Origin: an uncultured Bacteroidota bacterium | GTDB taxonomy: Bacteria; Bacteroidota; Bacteroidia; Chitinophagales; Chitinophagaceae | Assembly (NCBI GenBank): GCA_903851465.1 | Contig: CAINOI010000043.1 | Span: 1-50,932, forward strand | Length of the DNA: 50,932 nt | Direction: 5' to 3' | Shown: positions 24,975-33,338 of the stretch, in pieces | Layout of the letters: the number at the start of each line of letters is the position of its first letter | How positions within the stretch are numbered: the first letter of the stretch is position 1 | Made by a program: the position numbers and the translations under genes | Notes under the pieces: model-generated | Database searches by the model: none | Told to the model about the DNA's origin: nothing | Seen by the model: only the letters and a program-made list of their open reading frames with translations

Positions 24975-26204
24975 TTATAATTCTAATAAACTTGCTACAG
25001 GATCTTTAGCAATTAATAAAAGTGCTGGATTTTCTAATAATTCTTTCACTCTAACTAAGAAGCCTACACTCTCACGACCATCAATGATTCTGTGATCATA
25101 ACTTAAAGCCAAGTACATCATTGGTAAAATTTTAACTTCACCATTCACAGCCATTGGACGATCTTGGATTTTATGCATGCCTAAAATAGCAGACTGAGGA
25201 ATATTAATAATTGGTGTGCTCATTAAACTTCCAAATACACCACCATTGGTGATGGTAAAAGTACCACCAGTTAATTCTTCCGCAGTTAACTTACTATCTC
25301 TTGCCTTACCTGCTAATTCAATTACTTTTTTCTCGATACCTGCCATGCTTAAGCTTTCCACATTTCTGATAACAGGCACTGTCAAGCCTCTTGGCGTACT
25401 TACAGCAATACTGATATCTGCATAATCATGGTATAATAATTGGTCTCCGTCAATGAATGCGTTTACAGTAGGCCACTCCGTCAAAGCAATCGCACAAGCT
25501 TTGGTAAAGAAACTCATGAATCCTAAATTCACACCATGTGCTTCCTTGAATTTATCCTTGTATTGTTTTCTGATCTGCATAATGCCTGTCATATCTACTT
25601 CATTAAAAGTAGTTAACATGGCAGTGGTATTTTTTGCCTCTACTAAACGACGGCTAATTGTTTTTCTTAGGTTAGACATTTTCTCTGGACGCACATTGCG
25701 AGAGAATAAGTCTTGTCCAGCAAACTGTATTTTACCGGGATTATTTAAAGCATCCAATACATCCACTTTTGTAATCTTTCCAGCAAAACCACTTGCTTTA
25801 ATTTGATTGGTATCTACTTTTTTATCTGCGATGATGGCAGCAGCAACTGGTGTTGCTTTTACGGTATTTGGAACACTTGTTACAGGTGCCGAAGACATAG
25901 GAGCTGTTGGAGTTGCAGGAGCTGCCGCAGCAACAGGCTCAGGTTTTGGTGCTTCACCAGCTGGCTTAGTAGCTGTCTCATCAATATCTGCTAAGATGGC
26001 ACCGATTAAAATACTATCCCCTTCGGTTGCTTTATGATGCAAAGTACCCGCTTGTTCAGCGTTCACTTCGAATGTTGCTTTTTCACTCTCTAACTCAGCA
26101 ATCACTTCGTCGCGATCTACATAAGCGCCTTCTGGCTTAGTCCACTTTAACAAAGTTACTTCTGTGATAGATTCTCCTACTGTAGGTACTTTAATCGAAA
26201 TCAT
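24975..26204 (-). CDS. sucB: Dihydrolipoyllysine-residue succinyltransferase, E2 of 2-oxoglutarate dehydrogenase
   Basis: A 409-residue E2 subunit. One N-terminal lipoyl domain (residues 1-75) has the lipoylated Lys in [11 protein letters not shown]. An Ala/Pro-rich linker follows (about residues 80-120), then a peripheral subunit-binding segment around residues 125-155 that looks diverged. The catalytic domain has [16 protein letters not shown] and the active-site [11 protein letters not shown] near the C-terminus. It transfers the succinyl group to CoA in the TCA cycle. It lies 11 bases downstream of sucA in the same operon; E3 (lpd) is not in the window. Confidence 0.94.
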   Translation of the reverse strand: MISIKVPTVGESITEVTLLKWTKPEGAYVDRDEVIAELESEKATFEVNAEQAGTLHHKATEGDSILIGAILADIDETATKPAGEAPKPEPVAAAAPATPTAPMSSAPVTSVPNTVKATPVAAAIIADKKVDTNQIKASGFAGKITKVDVLDALNNPGKIQFAGQDLFSRNVRPEKMSNLRKTISRRLVEAKNTTAMLTTFNEVDMTGIMQIRKQYKDKFKEAHGVNLGFMSFFTKACAIALTEWPTVNAFIDGDQLLYHDYADISIAVSTPRGLTVPVIRNVESLSMAGIEKKVIELAGKARDSKLTAEELTGGTFTITNGGVFGSLMSTPIINIPQSAILGMHKIQDRPMAVNGEVKILPMMYLALSYDHRIIDGRESVGFLVRVKELLENPALLLIAKDPVASLLEL

Positions 26205-26215
26205 GTTTTAATATT

Positions 26216-28960
26216 TTAGATAGAAAACGCAGTTGTTATAATTTCATTTTGTTCTTTCGCATGCACTTTAGCATAACCAGTTGCTGTGGCAGCACTTGCT
26301 TGTCTACTAATGACACCGTATTTTATCGCCTTTAAATTCATTTGCAAGAAACTTGCAGCACCCATATTTAAAGGTTCTTCTTGTACCCAGAACCAAATTG
26401 CTTTACCATATTTTTGATGTAATTCCGTAAGCTGTTGAACAGGCAATGGATACAATTGTTCTAAACGCACAATGGCGATATCTGTTCTTTGTTCTGTTTT
26501 TTGTCTTTCTGCCATTTCATAATAAATCTTACCAGAGCAGAACAATACTTTTTTAACATCTTCGACTTTTTGTACAAATGTATCATCAATCACTTCTTTA
26601 AATCCACCTTTTGTTAAATCAACCATTGGACTAAATGTGGCCGGGCTTCTTAAATTCGCTTTTGGTGAGAAGTTAATCATTGGCTTTCTGAATGACCAAG
26701 TTAACTGTCTTCTTAATGCATGAAATAAATTAGCCGCAGTGGTCACATTGGTGATGACCATATTATTTTCTGCACATAATTGTAAATATCTTTCTAGTCT
26801 TGCACTACTATGTTCAGGACCTTGTCCTTCGTAACCATGTGGCAATAACATAACTACCCCATTTTGTCTTTGCCATTTTTGTTCACCAGCTGCAATAAAT
26901 TGGTCAATGATTGTTTGCGCACCATTTGAGAAATCCCCAAACTGTGCTTCCCATACCACCAATGCTTCCGCGTTCGCTAAAGCATAACCATATTCAAATC
27001 CTAGTACACCGTATTCACTTAATAATGAATTGTAAATTCTAAAAGGTTGTTGTCCTTCTGCAACTTGATTTAAGCGGTTATATTGTTCGTTGGTATTTTC
27101 ATCGACTAAAACAGCATGACGATGGCTAAAAGTACCACGCTTCACATCCTGTCCACTCATACGAACCGTTTTACCTTCTGCTAATAAAGAAGCGTAAGCC
27201 ATTAATTCACCTGTAGCCCAATCTATCTTTTGTTCTGTCTCGTATAATTTTAATTTCTCTTGAATTAATTTATCTACTTTCTTCAATGGCGTAAAACTAG
27301 AAGGCCATTTCATCAATGCATCAAAAATAGATTTCGCTTTTTCTGGTGTAATTGAAGTGTCAGGTGAACTAACAAAATCTTCGTTGGTTGCTTTGCGCAT
27401 TGCTTCCCAAGCTAATTCAGGTGCTTGGTATTTATAAGGTAGTGGATGTTGTTTTACCTCATCTAATCTTGCTTGAAGATCGGACCAGAATTTCTTTTCC
27501 ATTTCCTTCGCTAATTCCTGAGCACTTGCTTCCCCATTTTGTAATAAGTATTCTGCATAAGTTTCTCTTGGATTCTTATGCTGCTCAATTAAGCTATACA
27601 AATGAGGTTGCGTATATTTTGGATCGTCTCCTTCATTGTGTCCATGTTTTCTGTAACAAACCATGTCAATGAAAATATCGTTCTTGAACATTTGTCTGTA
27701 AGTGGTTGCAATCTGCACTGCTTTCACCACTGCCTCTGCATCATCCCCATTGACATGTATAACAGGCGCTTGAACCATTGCAGCAATTGAGGTACAATAA
27801 TTCGCACTTCTTGCATCATCAAAATCTGTTGTGAATCCAATTTGATTATTGATCACAAAGTGAATTGTACCACCCGTTTTGTAGCCATTCAATTGGCACA
27901 TCTGTAATATTTCATACACAATGCCTTGACCAGCCACTGATGCATCTCCATGAATTAGAATCGGCAATATTTTTGATACATCAGAATTGTACAATATATC
28001 TGATTTAGCTCTAGCAAATCCTAAAACAACTGGATCTACTGCTTCTAAATGAGATGGATTAGGCATCAATTTAAGATGTACTTTTTTCTCGTTGAATGTG
28101 GTCACTTCAGAAGAGAAGCCCATATGGTATTTCACATCACCGCTACCCATGGTTTGATCCAAAAGAGCCGTGCCTTCAAATTCACTAAAAATTTGCTCAT
28201 AGGTTTTACCCATGATATTTGCTAGTACATTCAATCTTCCACGATGCGCCATTCCAATCACCACTTCTTCTACGCCATGCTCTCCTGCAGTATTGATGAT
28301 TGCATCTAATGCAGCAATTGTAGACTCTCCTCCTTCTAAAGAAAAACGCTTTTGTCCAATGTATTTTGTATGTAAGAATTTTTCAAAAATCACCCCCTGG
28401 TTTAATTTTTCAAGGATGTGTTTTTTCTGATTTAAAGGAATTGGTTGACTAAATTTATTTTCAAATTCATTTGTTAACCAGTCGATTACTTTTTGATCAG
28501 AGATATATTTAAACTCGATGCCCAAATGATGTGCATAAGTTTTTTGTAAATGTGAAAGTATGTTCTTTAGAGAAGTTGCACCTAATCCAATAATAGATCC
28601 TACTTGAAATGTTTTTTCTAAATCTGCTTCGGTCAATTCAAAGCATGCTAAATCTAAATTAGCCCCTCTGTCCTTTCTAGTACGAATAGGATTGGTTGTT
28701 GCAATTAAATGTCCTTTATTTCTGTAACCCAAAATCAAACGGTACACTTTGATTTCATTTGCCCAATCCGCACTTACATTGGACAAGGGTGATGAGGCGC
28801 CTTGCGTAGGAGCTACAGTTCCATTTTGCATGGCAAAATCGAAGCCCTCAAAAAACTTAATGATATCTGGGTCTACTGATGCTGGATCAGTTAAAAATTG
28901 TTGGTACAAACCTTCTACAAAGGCTGGATGAGAGTTGGTGATGTAGGTAAAATCCTTCAT
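26216..28960 (-). CDS. sucA: 2-oxoglutarate dehydrogenase E1 component
   Basis: A 914-residue thiamine-diphosphate enzyme that decarboxylates 2-oxoglutarate and passes the succinyl unit to SucB. The N-terminal YITNSHPAFVEGLYQQFLTDP is the E1 start motif. EVVIGMAHRGRLNVLANI, the ThDP/Mg site VNGDDAEAVVKA and YRKHGHNEGDDPKYTQP, and the transketolase-like SGQDVKRGTFSHRHAV and PHGYEGQGPEHSSARLERYLQ are all present. The length is usual. Upstream, GATATTTG (29005-28998) with TTTA 19 bases before it is a one-mismatch promoter candidate. sucB follows at 11 bases. Confidence 0.95.
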   Translation of the reverse strand: MKDFTYITNSHPAFVEGLYQQFLTDPASVDPDIIKFFEGFDFAMQNGTVAPTQGASSPLSNVSADWANEIKVYRLILGYRNKGHLIATTNPIRTRKDRGANLDLACFELTEADLEKTFQVGSIIGLGATSLKNILSHLQKTYAHHLGIEFKYISDQKVIDWLTNEFENKFSQPIPLNQKKHILEKLNQGVIFEKFLHTKYIGQKRFSLEGGESTIAALDAIINTAGEHGVEEVVIGMAHRGRLNVLANIMGKTYEQIFSEFEGTALLDQTMGSGDVKYHMGFSSEVTTFNEKKVHLKLMPNPSHLEAVDPVVLGFARAKSDILYNSDVSKILPILIHGDASVAGQGIVYEILQMCQLNGYKTGGTIHFVINNQIGFTTDFDDARSANYCTSIAAMVQAPVIHVNGDDAEAVVKAVQIATTYRQMFKNDIFIDMVCYRKHGHNEGDDPKYTQPHLYSLIEQHKNPRETYAEYLLQNGEASAQELAKEMEKKFWSDLQARLDEVKQHPLPYKYQAPELAWEAMRKATNEDFVSSPDTSITPEKAKSIFDALMKWPSSFTPLKKVDKLIQEKLKLYETEQKIDWATGELMAYASLLAEGKTVRMSGQDVKRGTFSHRHAVLVDENTNEQYNRLNQVAEGQQPFRIYNSLLSEYGVLGFEYGYALANAEALVVWEAQFGDFSNGAQTIIDQFIAAGEQKWQRQNGVVMLLPHGYEGQGPEHSSARLERYLQLCAENNMVITNVTTAANLFHALRRQLTWSFRKPMINFSPKANLRSPATFSPMVDLTKGGFKEVIDDTFVQKVEDVKKVLFCSGKIYYEMAERQKTEQRTDIAIVRLEQLYPLPVQQLTELHQKYGKAIWFWVQEEPLNMGAASFLQMNLKAIKYGVISRQASAATATGYAKVHAKEQNEIITTAFSI

Positions 28961-29226
28961 TGTATATCCTTTCGTTTATTTGTCAAAACAAGGTTCGCAA
29001 ATATCGGTTTAAATGATTGATTAATAAAGTAAAATGCGCTAAAAATTGAGGTAATATTTTGATCTTACACGACCCTATTTTGTATCTTTTAACAGATATT
29101 CCTCATTTTATGCCCAAATAGTTCAAAAATGTGATTTTAGATTCATTTTAACTAATTGATTTTCAAATGATTACATTGAATTTTCATTTTTTTTCATTTT
29201 AATTTTTAATATTTGCGCAAGTCCCT

Positions 29227-29234
29227 TACCTTTG
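29227..29234 (+). promoter_or_regulatory. -7 element of rpsT (TACCTTTG)
   Basis: Exact TAnnTTTG, 23 bases before the rpsT ATG, preceded by a very AT-rich stretch. The roughly 300-base gap between sucA and rpsT shows no gene, only divergent promoter elements. Confidence 0.5.
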
Positions 29235-29257
29235 CCCTCCTGAAAATTAATTAGTAC

Positions 29258-29527
29258 ATGGCAAATCATTCGGCTACAAAAAAAGATGTAAGACAAGCAA
29301 CTAAACGTCGCGACAGAAACCGTTATTATGGTAAAACGACTCGTAACGCTATTCGTGATTTAAAGACAATAGAAGAACAAAAAGCTTACGACGAGAAGTT
29401 ACCAACCATCGTTTCTCAAATTGATAAATTAGCAAAGCGTGGCATTATCCACAAGAACAAAGCTGCTAATTTAAAGAGCAAGTTAGCTAAGCACGTTGCT
29501 GTGAAGCAAGTGGTTAAGAAAAAGTAA
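29258..29527 (+). CDS. rpsT: 30S ribosomal protein bS20
   Basis: An 89-residue basic protein of three long helices: MANHSATKKDVRQATKRRDRN, then TTRNAIRDLKT and IDKLAKRGIIHKNKAANLKSKLAKHV. It fits bS20, which binds 16S rRNA in the body of the small subunit. A -7 box lies upstream and a strong terminator 37 bases after the stop, so it is monocistronic. No Shine-Dalgarno is visible before the ATG, in contrast to rpsU. Confidence 0.96.
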   Translation: MANHSATKKDVRQATKRRDRNRYYGKTTRNAIRDLKTIEEQKAYDEKLPTIVSQIDKLAKRGIIHKNKAANLKSKLAKHVAVKQVVKKK

Positions 29528-29563
29528 TTTAATACGCTATTATTGCGTCTTTAAACAATATTG

Positions 29564-29593
29564 AAATCCTGCCTGAAAAGGCGGGATTTTTTT
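29564..29593 (+). terminator. Terminator of rpsT
   Basis: Stem AAATCCTGCC/GGCGGGATTT (one T-G pair) with loop TGAAAA and a run of seven T residues. Confidence 0.92.
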
Positions 29594-29619
29594 GTCCCCA
29601 CCCTATGTGAAATACTCCC

Positions 29620-29651
29620 TTTCATAGACATCTATTTTCATTGTATCTTCG
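29620..29651 (+). promoter_or_regulatory. Candidate promoter of guaA (TTTC-N20-TATCTTCG)
   Basis: Each box has one mismatch to the consensus, at 20-base spacing. The -7 box ends 4 bases before the ATG at 29656, which would make the mRNA practically leaderless. Confidence 0.4.
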
Positions 29652-29655
29652 CCTT

Positions 29656-31191
29656 ATGACTGAAAAAATATTAATCCTAGATTTTGGTAGCCAGTATACA
29701 CAGTTAATTGCAAGAGCAGTTAGAGAAGCCAATGTTTACTGTGAAATTCAACCCTTTCATAACGCAATCGTCTTTGATGAACATCTTAAAGGTGTGATTT
29801 TAAGTGGCTCTCCAGCTAGTGTGAACGAAGATGAAGCTCCAAATGTGGATATTCAAGCAATATTGGCCAAACTACCGCTTTTAACCATTTGTTATGGGGC
29901 TCAATTGAGTGCTAAGAACTTTGGCGGAAAAGTAGAAAAGTCTAATAAACGTGAATATGGTCGTGCCCAATTGCGTATCAAAAAAGACGATATCATTTTT
30001 AAGAATATCCCAGACAATAGCCAGGTGTGGATGAGCCACAGTGATTCCATTACTGTGTTACCAGAAAATTTTGAACTATTGGCCGATACGGAAAGTATCC
30101 CAGTAGCAGGTTTTAGAAAAAAAGCCGACCAAGGTCATAGCTTACATGGATTCCAATTTCACCCAGAAGTCTACCATTCTTCTGAGGGTAAGACCATGAT
30201 CCGCAATTTCTTGGTAGAAATATGTGGATGTAAGCAAAACTGGACTCCAGCTTCTTTTGTTAATGAAACCGTAGCTAAGTTAAAAGAGCAGATCGGTGAG
30301 GGACATGTGATCATGGCATTGAGTGGAGGTGTAGATAGTACCGTTGCTGCCACTTTAATTCATAAAGCAATTGGCAATCGTCTTCATGGTATTTTTGTAG
30401 ACAATGGGGTTTTAAGAAAAGACGAGTTCCAACAGGTGCTTGATATGTACCAAAAAATAGGATTGAATGTAAAAGGGATTGATGCTAAAAATATGTTCTA
30501 TGATGCCCTTGCAGGTAAATCTGATCCTGAAGAAAAGCGTAAAATCATAGGAAAACTATTTATAGATGTATTTCAAATAGAAGCTTCTAACATGTTGGAA
30601 GCCAAGTTTTTAGGACAAGGAACAATTTATCCTGATGTGATTGAAAGCGTGAGCGTTCATGGACCATCTCAAACCATTAAGTCACACCATAATGTAGGTG
30701 GATTACCAGATACCCTACACCTTAAATTAGTAGAGCCCCTTCGTAGTTTATTCAAGGATGAGGTTCGAAAAGTGGGCCTAGAATTAGGGATCCCTGCCGA
30801 TATGATTCAAAGACACCCTTTCCCTGGACCGGGTTTGGCCATTCGTATCTTGGGTGAGATTACACCTGAAAAAGTAGATCTTTTACAAAGAGCAGACGCT
30901 ATTTATATTGACGGACTGAAAGAATTTGGGTTATATGATAAAGTTTGGCAAGCCGGAACCATCCTTTTACCTGTTAAGAGTGTTGGTGTAATGGGTGATG
31001 AAAGAACCTATGAGTTCACTGTGGCATTAAGAGCAGTAACTTCTGTGGATGGCATGACCGCAGACTGGGCTCACCTACCTTATGAATTCTTAGCACATAT
31101 GAGTAATTCTATCATCAACCAAGTTAGAGGTATCAATAGAGTTGTATATGATATTAGCAGTAAACCACCTGCAACCATCGAGTGGGAATAA
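29656..31191 (+). CDS. guaA: GMP synthase (glutamine-hydrolysing)
   Basis: A 511-residue enzyme converting XMP to GMP. The N-terminal class I glutamine amidotransferase has [13 protein letters not shown], the nucleophile Cys in TICYGAQL, and His/Glu in [10 protein letters not shown]. The ATP-pyrophosphatase domain has [15 protein letters not shown], and the C-terminal dimerisation domain includes [16 protein letters not shown] and ends [12 protein letters not shown] at 29641 would add five residues but overlaps the likely -7 box, so ATG 29656 is chosen. A long hairpin terminator follows. Confidence 0.96.
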   Translation: MTEKILILDFGSQYTQLIARAVREANVYCEIQPFHNAIVFDEHLKGVILSGSPASVNEDEAPNVDIQAILAKLPLLTICYGAQLSAKNFGGKVEKSNKREYGRAQLRIKKDDIIFKNIPDNSQVWMSHSDSITVLPENFELLADTESIPVAGFRKKADQGHSLHGFQFHPEVYHSSEGKTMIRNFLVEICGCKQNWTPASFVNETVAKLKEQIGEGHVIMALSGGVDSTVAATLIHKAIGNRLHGIFVDNGVLRKDEFQQVLDMYQKIGLNVKGIDAKNMFYDALAGKSDPEEKRKIIGKLFIDVFQIEASNMLEAKFLGQGTIYPDVIESVSVHGPSQTIKSHHNVGGLPDTLHLKLVEPLRSLFKDEVRKVGLELGIPADMIQRHPFPGPGLAIRILGEITPEKVDLLQRADAIYIDGLKEFGLYDKVWQAGTILLPVKSVGVMGDERTYEFTVALRAVTSVDGMTADWAHLPYEFLAHMSNSIINQVRGINRVVYDISSKPPATIEWE

Positions 31192-31227
31192 TATTGAACT
31201 TAAATAAGTTATAGTTTAATATCAAAC

Positions 31228-31270
31228 AAAATGGGTTAATTCATTCTATTTCAATGAATTAACCCATTTT
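31228..31270. terminator. Long hairpin terminator after guaA
   Basis: An 18-bp perfect stem (AAAATGGGTTAATTCATT and its complement) with a 7-base loop, ending in TTTT on both strands. It lies between convergent guaA and the S24 regulator gene. Confidence 0.8.
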
Positions 31271-31340
31271 AATTTATAAAACTATTCCAGTATCAAATCA
31301 TAAAGTCTCTACAAGCAATTAGGCCTTATACATACTGATA

Positions 31341-32144
31341 CTAGTTCAATTTCTTTTGAATAGAGGTGATCTGATCCTGCAATGTATTCACCACTCCAGC
31401 TAATTGATCTACATTCCACATTGGCTGAGCACCCGCTTTATGGATGATGTAAACAGCCTTCCAAACCTCCACTATATCTTTCGTATTTACTTGATATGGC
31501 TCGTATAAAGGATTGTCACTCAATAAAGTAAGCTTCTCGCCAATTGAATCCTTTGAACGATCATCGTTGGTAATGATGCGCTTATAGACTACGCCGTCTG
31601 TATTTGAAATAACAATATAGGTATTGCTGCTTTTTACATCTTTTAGACTCGCCACACGCTCACCCACAATGACACTTCCACTTGGAGTTGGCAACATACT
31701 ATCTCCAACAATCTCAAATGCGCGGTATTCCCCTGGCGCCAACATAGGTAAGGTGAAGGTATTTAGCTCGTCAATGAACTCAGGGTCTGCATAGCCAGCT
31801 AAGTATCCTGCCGCTGCTTTTACAGGTACGAATGATACAATAGCGGCACTACTTGAACTATCTGTTTTAATGGAACGACGACACTCTAAATAAGAACCTC
31901 CCATATTGTATCCTTGGTTTAAGTCAAATTCATCCATCTGGGAAAGATCTTGAAATAAGAATACCTCCAAACTAATATTAAATAAGGCACAAATGGCTTC
32001 CTGTACTTCTAACCTTGGTTCTGCTCTCCCTTCCTCATAAGCACCCACTAAGGAACGCTTAATTTGAAGTTGGTTGGCTAACTCCTCTTGAGTCCAATCA
32101 CGTTGCTTTCTAATGAATTTTAAATTCTTTCCTGCGTATGACAT
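31341..32144 (-). CDS. LexA/CI-like repressor: XRE helix-turn-helix plus S24 peptidase
   Basis: A 267-residue regulator. Residues 5-62 form an XRE helix-turn-helix (IRKQRDWTQEELANQLQI, then RSLVGAYEEGRAEP). After a linker, residues about 105-235 form an S24 self-cleavage domain: a cleavage-type Ala112-Gly113, the nucleophile Ser149 in EIVGDSMLP and the general-base Lys188 in VVYKRI. Spacings closely match phage lambda CI and LexA. A C-terminal helix (NTLQDQITSIQKKL) follows. Such proteins are inactivated by RecA-promoted self-cleavage, so a DNA-damage-responsive repressor is plausible. Two palindromes over its own promoter suggest autoregulation. It is divergent from surE. Confidence 0.85.
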   Translation of the reverse strand: MSYAGKNLKFIRKQRDWTQEELANQLQIKRSLVGAYEEGRAEPRLEVQEAICALFNISLEVFLFQDLSQMDEFDLNQGYNMGGSYLECRRSIKTDSSSSAAIVSFVPVKAAAGYLAGYADPEFIDELNTFTLPMLAPGEYRAFEIVGDSMLPTPSGSVIVGERVASLKDVKSSNTYIVISNTDGVVYKRIITNDDRSKDSIGEKLTLLSDNPLYEPYQVNTKDIVEVWKAVYIIHKAGAQPMWNVDQLAGVVNTLQDQITSIQKKLN

Positions 32145-32145
32145 A

Positions 32146-32160
32146 ACTAATAATTTTAGT
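32146..32160. promoter_or_regulatory. Candidate operator 1 of the S24 repressor (ACTAATAATTTTAGT)
   Basis: An inverted repeat ACTAA-N5-TTAGT located one base upstream of the repressor gene's ATG and covering the expected transcription start. It has the same arms as operator 2, 22 bp away centre to centre. Confidence 0.7.
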
Positions 32161-32191
32161 GCAATTTACTAATTATTTTAGTTTTTCCAAA
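32161..32191 (-). promoter_or_regulatory. Promoter of the S24 repressor gene (TTTG-N19-TAAATTGC)
   Basis: Minus-strand TTTG (32191-32188) and TAAATTGC (32168-32161) lie 19 bases apart; the -7 box has two mismatches to the consensus. Operator 2 fills the spacer and operator 1 follows the -7 box. Confidence 0.55.
32168..32182. promoter_or_regulatory. Candidate operator 2 of the S24 repressor (ACTAATTATTTTAGT)
   Basis: A second ACTAA-N5-TTAGT inverted repeat, lying between the -33 and -7 boxes of the repressor promoter, where bound protein would block RNA polymerase. Confidence 0.7.
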
Positions 32192-32211
32192 TTTATTTAG
32201 CAATTTCTTTT

Positions 32212-32242
32212 TTTGAGGCCATTCCCCTTCTTGGTAACTTGC
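32212..32242 (+). promoter_or_regulatory. Candidate promoter of surE (TTTG-N19-TAACTTGC)
   Basis: TTTG (32212-32215) and TAACTTGC (32235-32242) are 19 bases apart. The -7 box ends 3 bases before the chosen surE ATG, so translation would be leaderless or nearly so. The -7 sequence resembles that of the divergent repressor gene (TAAATTGC). Confidence 0.45.
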
Positions 32243-32245
32243 AGC

Positions 32246-33037
32246 ATGGCTAAATTAAAAAAGGATCAACCCGTTATATTAATTACGAACGATGATAGCA
32301 TTGGCGCACCTGGTATACATGCACTTGTGAAAGCAGTTCAAGGTTTAGGGAAAGTGGTGGTGGTCGCCCCAGATAAACCCCAAAGCGGAATGGGTCATGC
32401 CATAACACTAGGTCAACATTTAAGATTAACCAAAGTGCCTTGGCAAGACGATCCTACCGTAGATGCTTATTCTTGCAGTGGTACCCCTGTAGATTGTGTA
32501 AAATTAGCTGTAGACAAAGTGTTGCATCGTAAGCCAACCATTTGTCTTAGTGGCATCAACCACGGAGCTAACCATTCCATTAATGTGATCTATTCTGGCA
32601 CGATGTCTGCGGCCTTAGAAGCATCCATTGAAAGTATTCCTAGTATTGGTTTTAGTTTATTAGATCTTGGTATTGACGCCGATTTTTCAGCGGCAACCCA
32701 TTATGCCCGTATCATTGTAGAACATGTATTGGCAGATAAAAAATTGGACAAACACTTATGCTTGAATGTCAATATTCCTAAAGTGGAGACGAAGATGATT
32801 AAAGGCATTAAAATGTGTAAACAGGCTTACGCCAAATATGATGAAAAATTTGTAGAACGCACAGACCCTCATGGTAAAAAATATTATTGGCTTACAGGTG
32901 AATTTGTGAACTTTGATAAATCAAAAGACACTGATGTTTGGGCACTTAAAAACAATTACGTAAGTGTGGTACCCGTTCAATTTGATTTGACCAACCATGC
33001 ACTAAAAGCGCAATTAAGTAAAAAATGGAAATGGTAA
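32246..33037 (+). CDS. surE: 5'/3'-nucleotidase SurE
   Basis: A 263-residue metal-dependent nucleotidase. The N-terminal ILITNDDSIGAPGIHAL carries the metal-binding Asp pair, followed by VVVAPDKPQSGMGHAIT, YSCSGTPVDCVKLAV and LSGINHGANHSINVIYSGTMSAALEA with the conserved Asn/Gly-rich loop. It dephosphorylates nucleoside monophosphates in stationary-phase or stress conditions. The frame is open to 32213, but the promoter candidate lies in that extension, so ATG 32246 is chosen. A small membrane protein gene and lpxB follow at 4 and 0 bases, forming an operon. Confidence 0.94.
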   Translation: MAKLKKDQPVILITNDDSIGAPGIHALVKAVQGLGKVVVVAPDKPQSGMGHAITLGQHLRLTKVPWQDDPTVDAYSCSGTPVDCVKLAVDKVLHRKPTICLSGINHGANHSINVIYSGTMSAALEASIESIPSIGFSLLDLGIDADFSAATHYARIIVEHVLADKKLDKHLCLNVNIPKVETKMIKGIKMCKQAYAKYDEKFVERTDPHGKKYYWLTGEFVNFDKSKDTDVWALKNNYVSVVPVQFDLTNHALKAQLSKKWKW

Positions 33038-33041
33038 AACA

Positions 33042-33338
33042 ATGCAATTAGAGAAAGACAATTATATTATTGGCGTCATCATTGGATTAACACTACCCTT
33101 TTTAGGTTTTGCTGGATTCTATCAATGGAAGTTTAGTATGGTACCATTGCAAACCTTTATAGATTTATTATCTAGTCAAAAATCAATTCTCTCTGCAATG
33201 ATCAGTGTGTCGCTTTTATTAAACTCTGCTGCATTGACTTTCTTCTTTCAAAAACAAATTGACAAAACTGCAAAAGGCATTTTTTTTACCACTTGTATTT
33301 ATGCAATAGCAGCTATTGCAGCTAAATGGTTTTTATAG
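33042..33338 (+). CDS. Small membrane protein between surE and lpxB
   Basis: A 98-residue protein with three probable transmembrane helices (about residues 8-30, 48-68 and 78-96) and the short connecting segment QKQIDKTAKG. The family is not recognised. It begins 4 bases after surE and its stop is immediately followed by the lpxB ATG, so it is translated as part of a surE-lpxB operon. A link to lipid A or envelope work is only inferred from position. Confidence 0.75.
   Translation: MQLEKDNYIIGVIIGLTLPFLGFAGFYQWKFSMVPLQTFIDLLSSQKSILSAMISVSLLLNSAALTFFFQKQIDKTAKGIFFTTCIYAIAAIAAKWFL

Noticed and set aside
25803..26037. Cys/Ser-rich and Ala-rich plus-strand frames opposite sucB
   Set aside because: They are antisense shadows of the Ala/Pro-rich linker of SucB.
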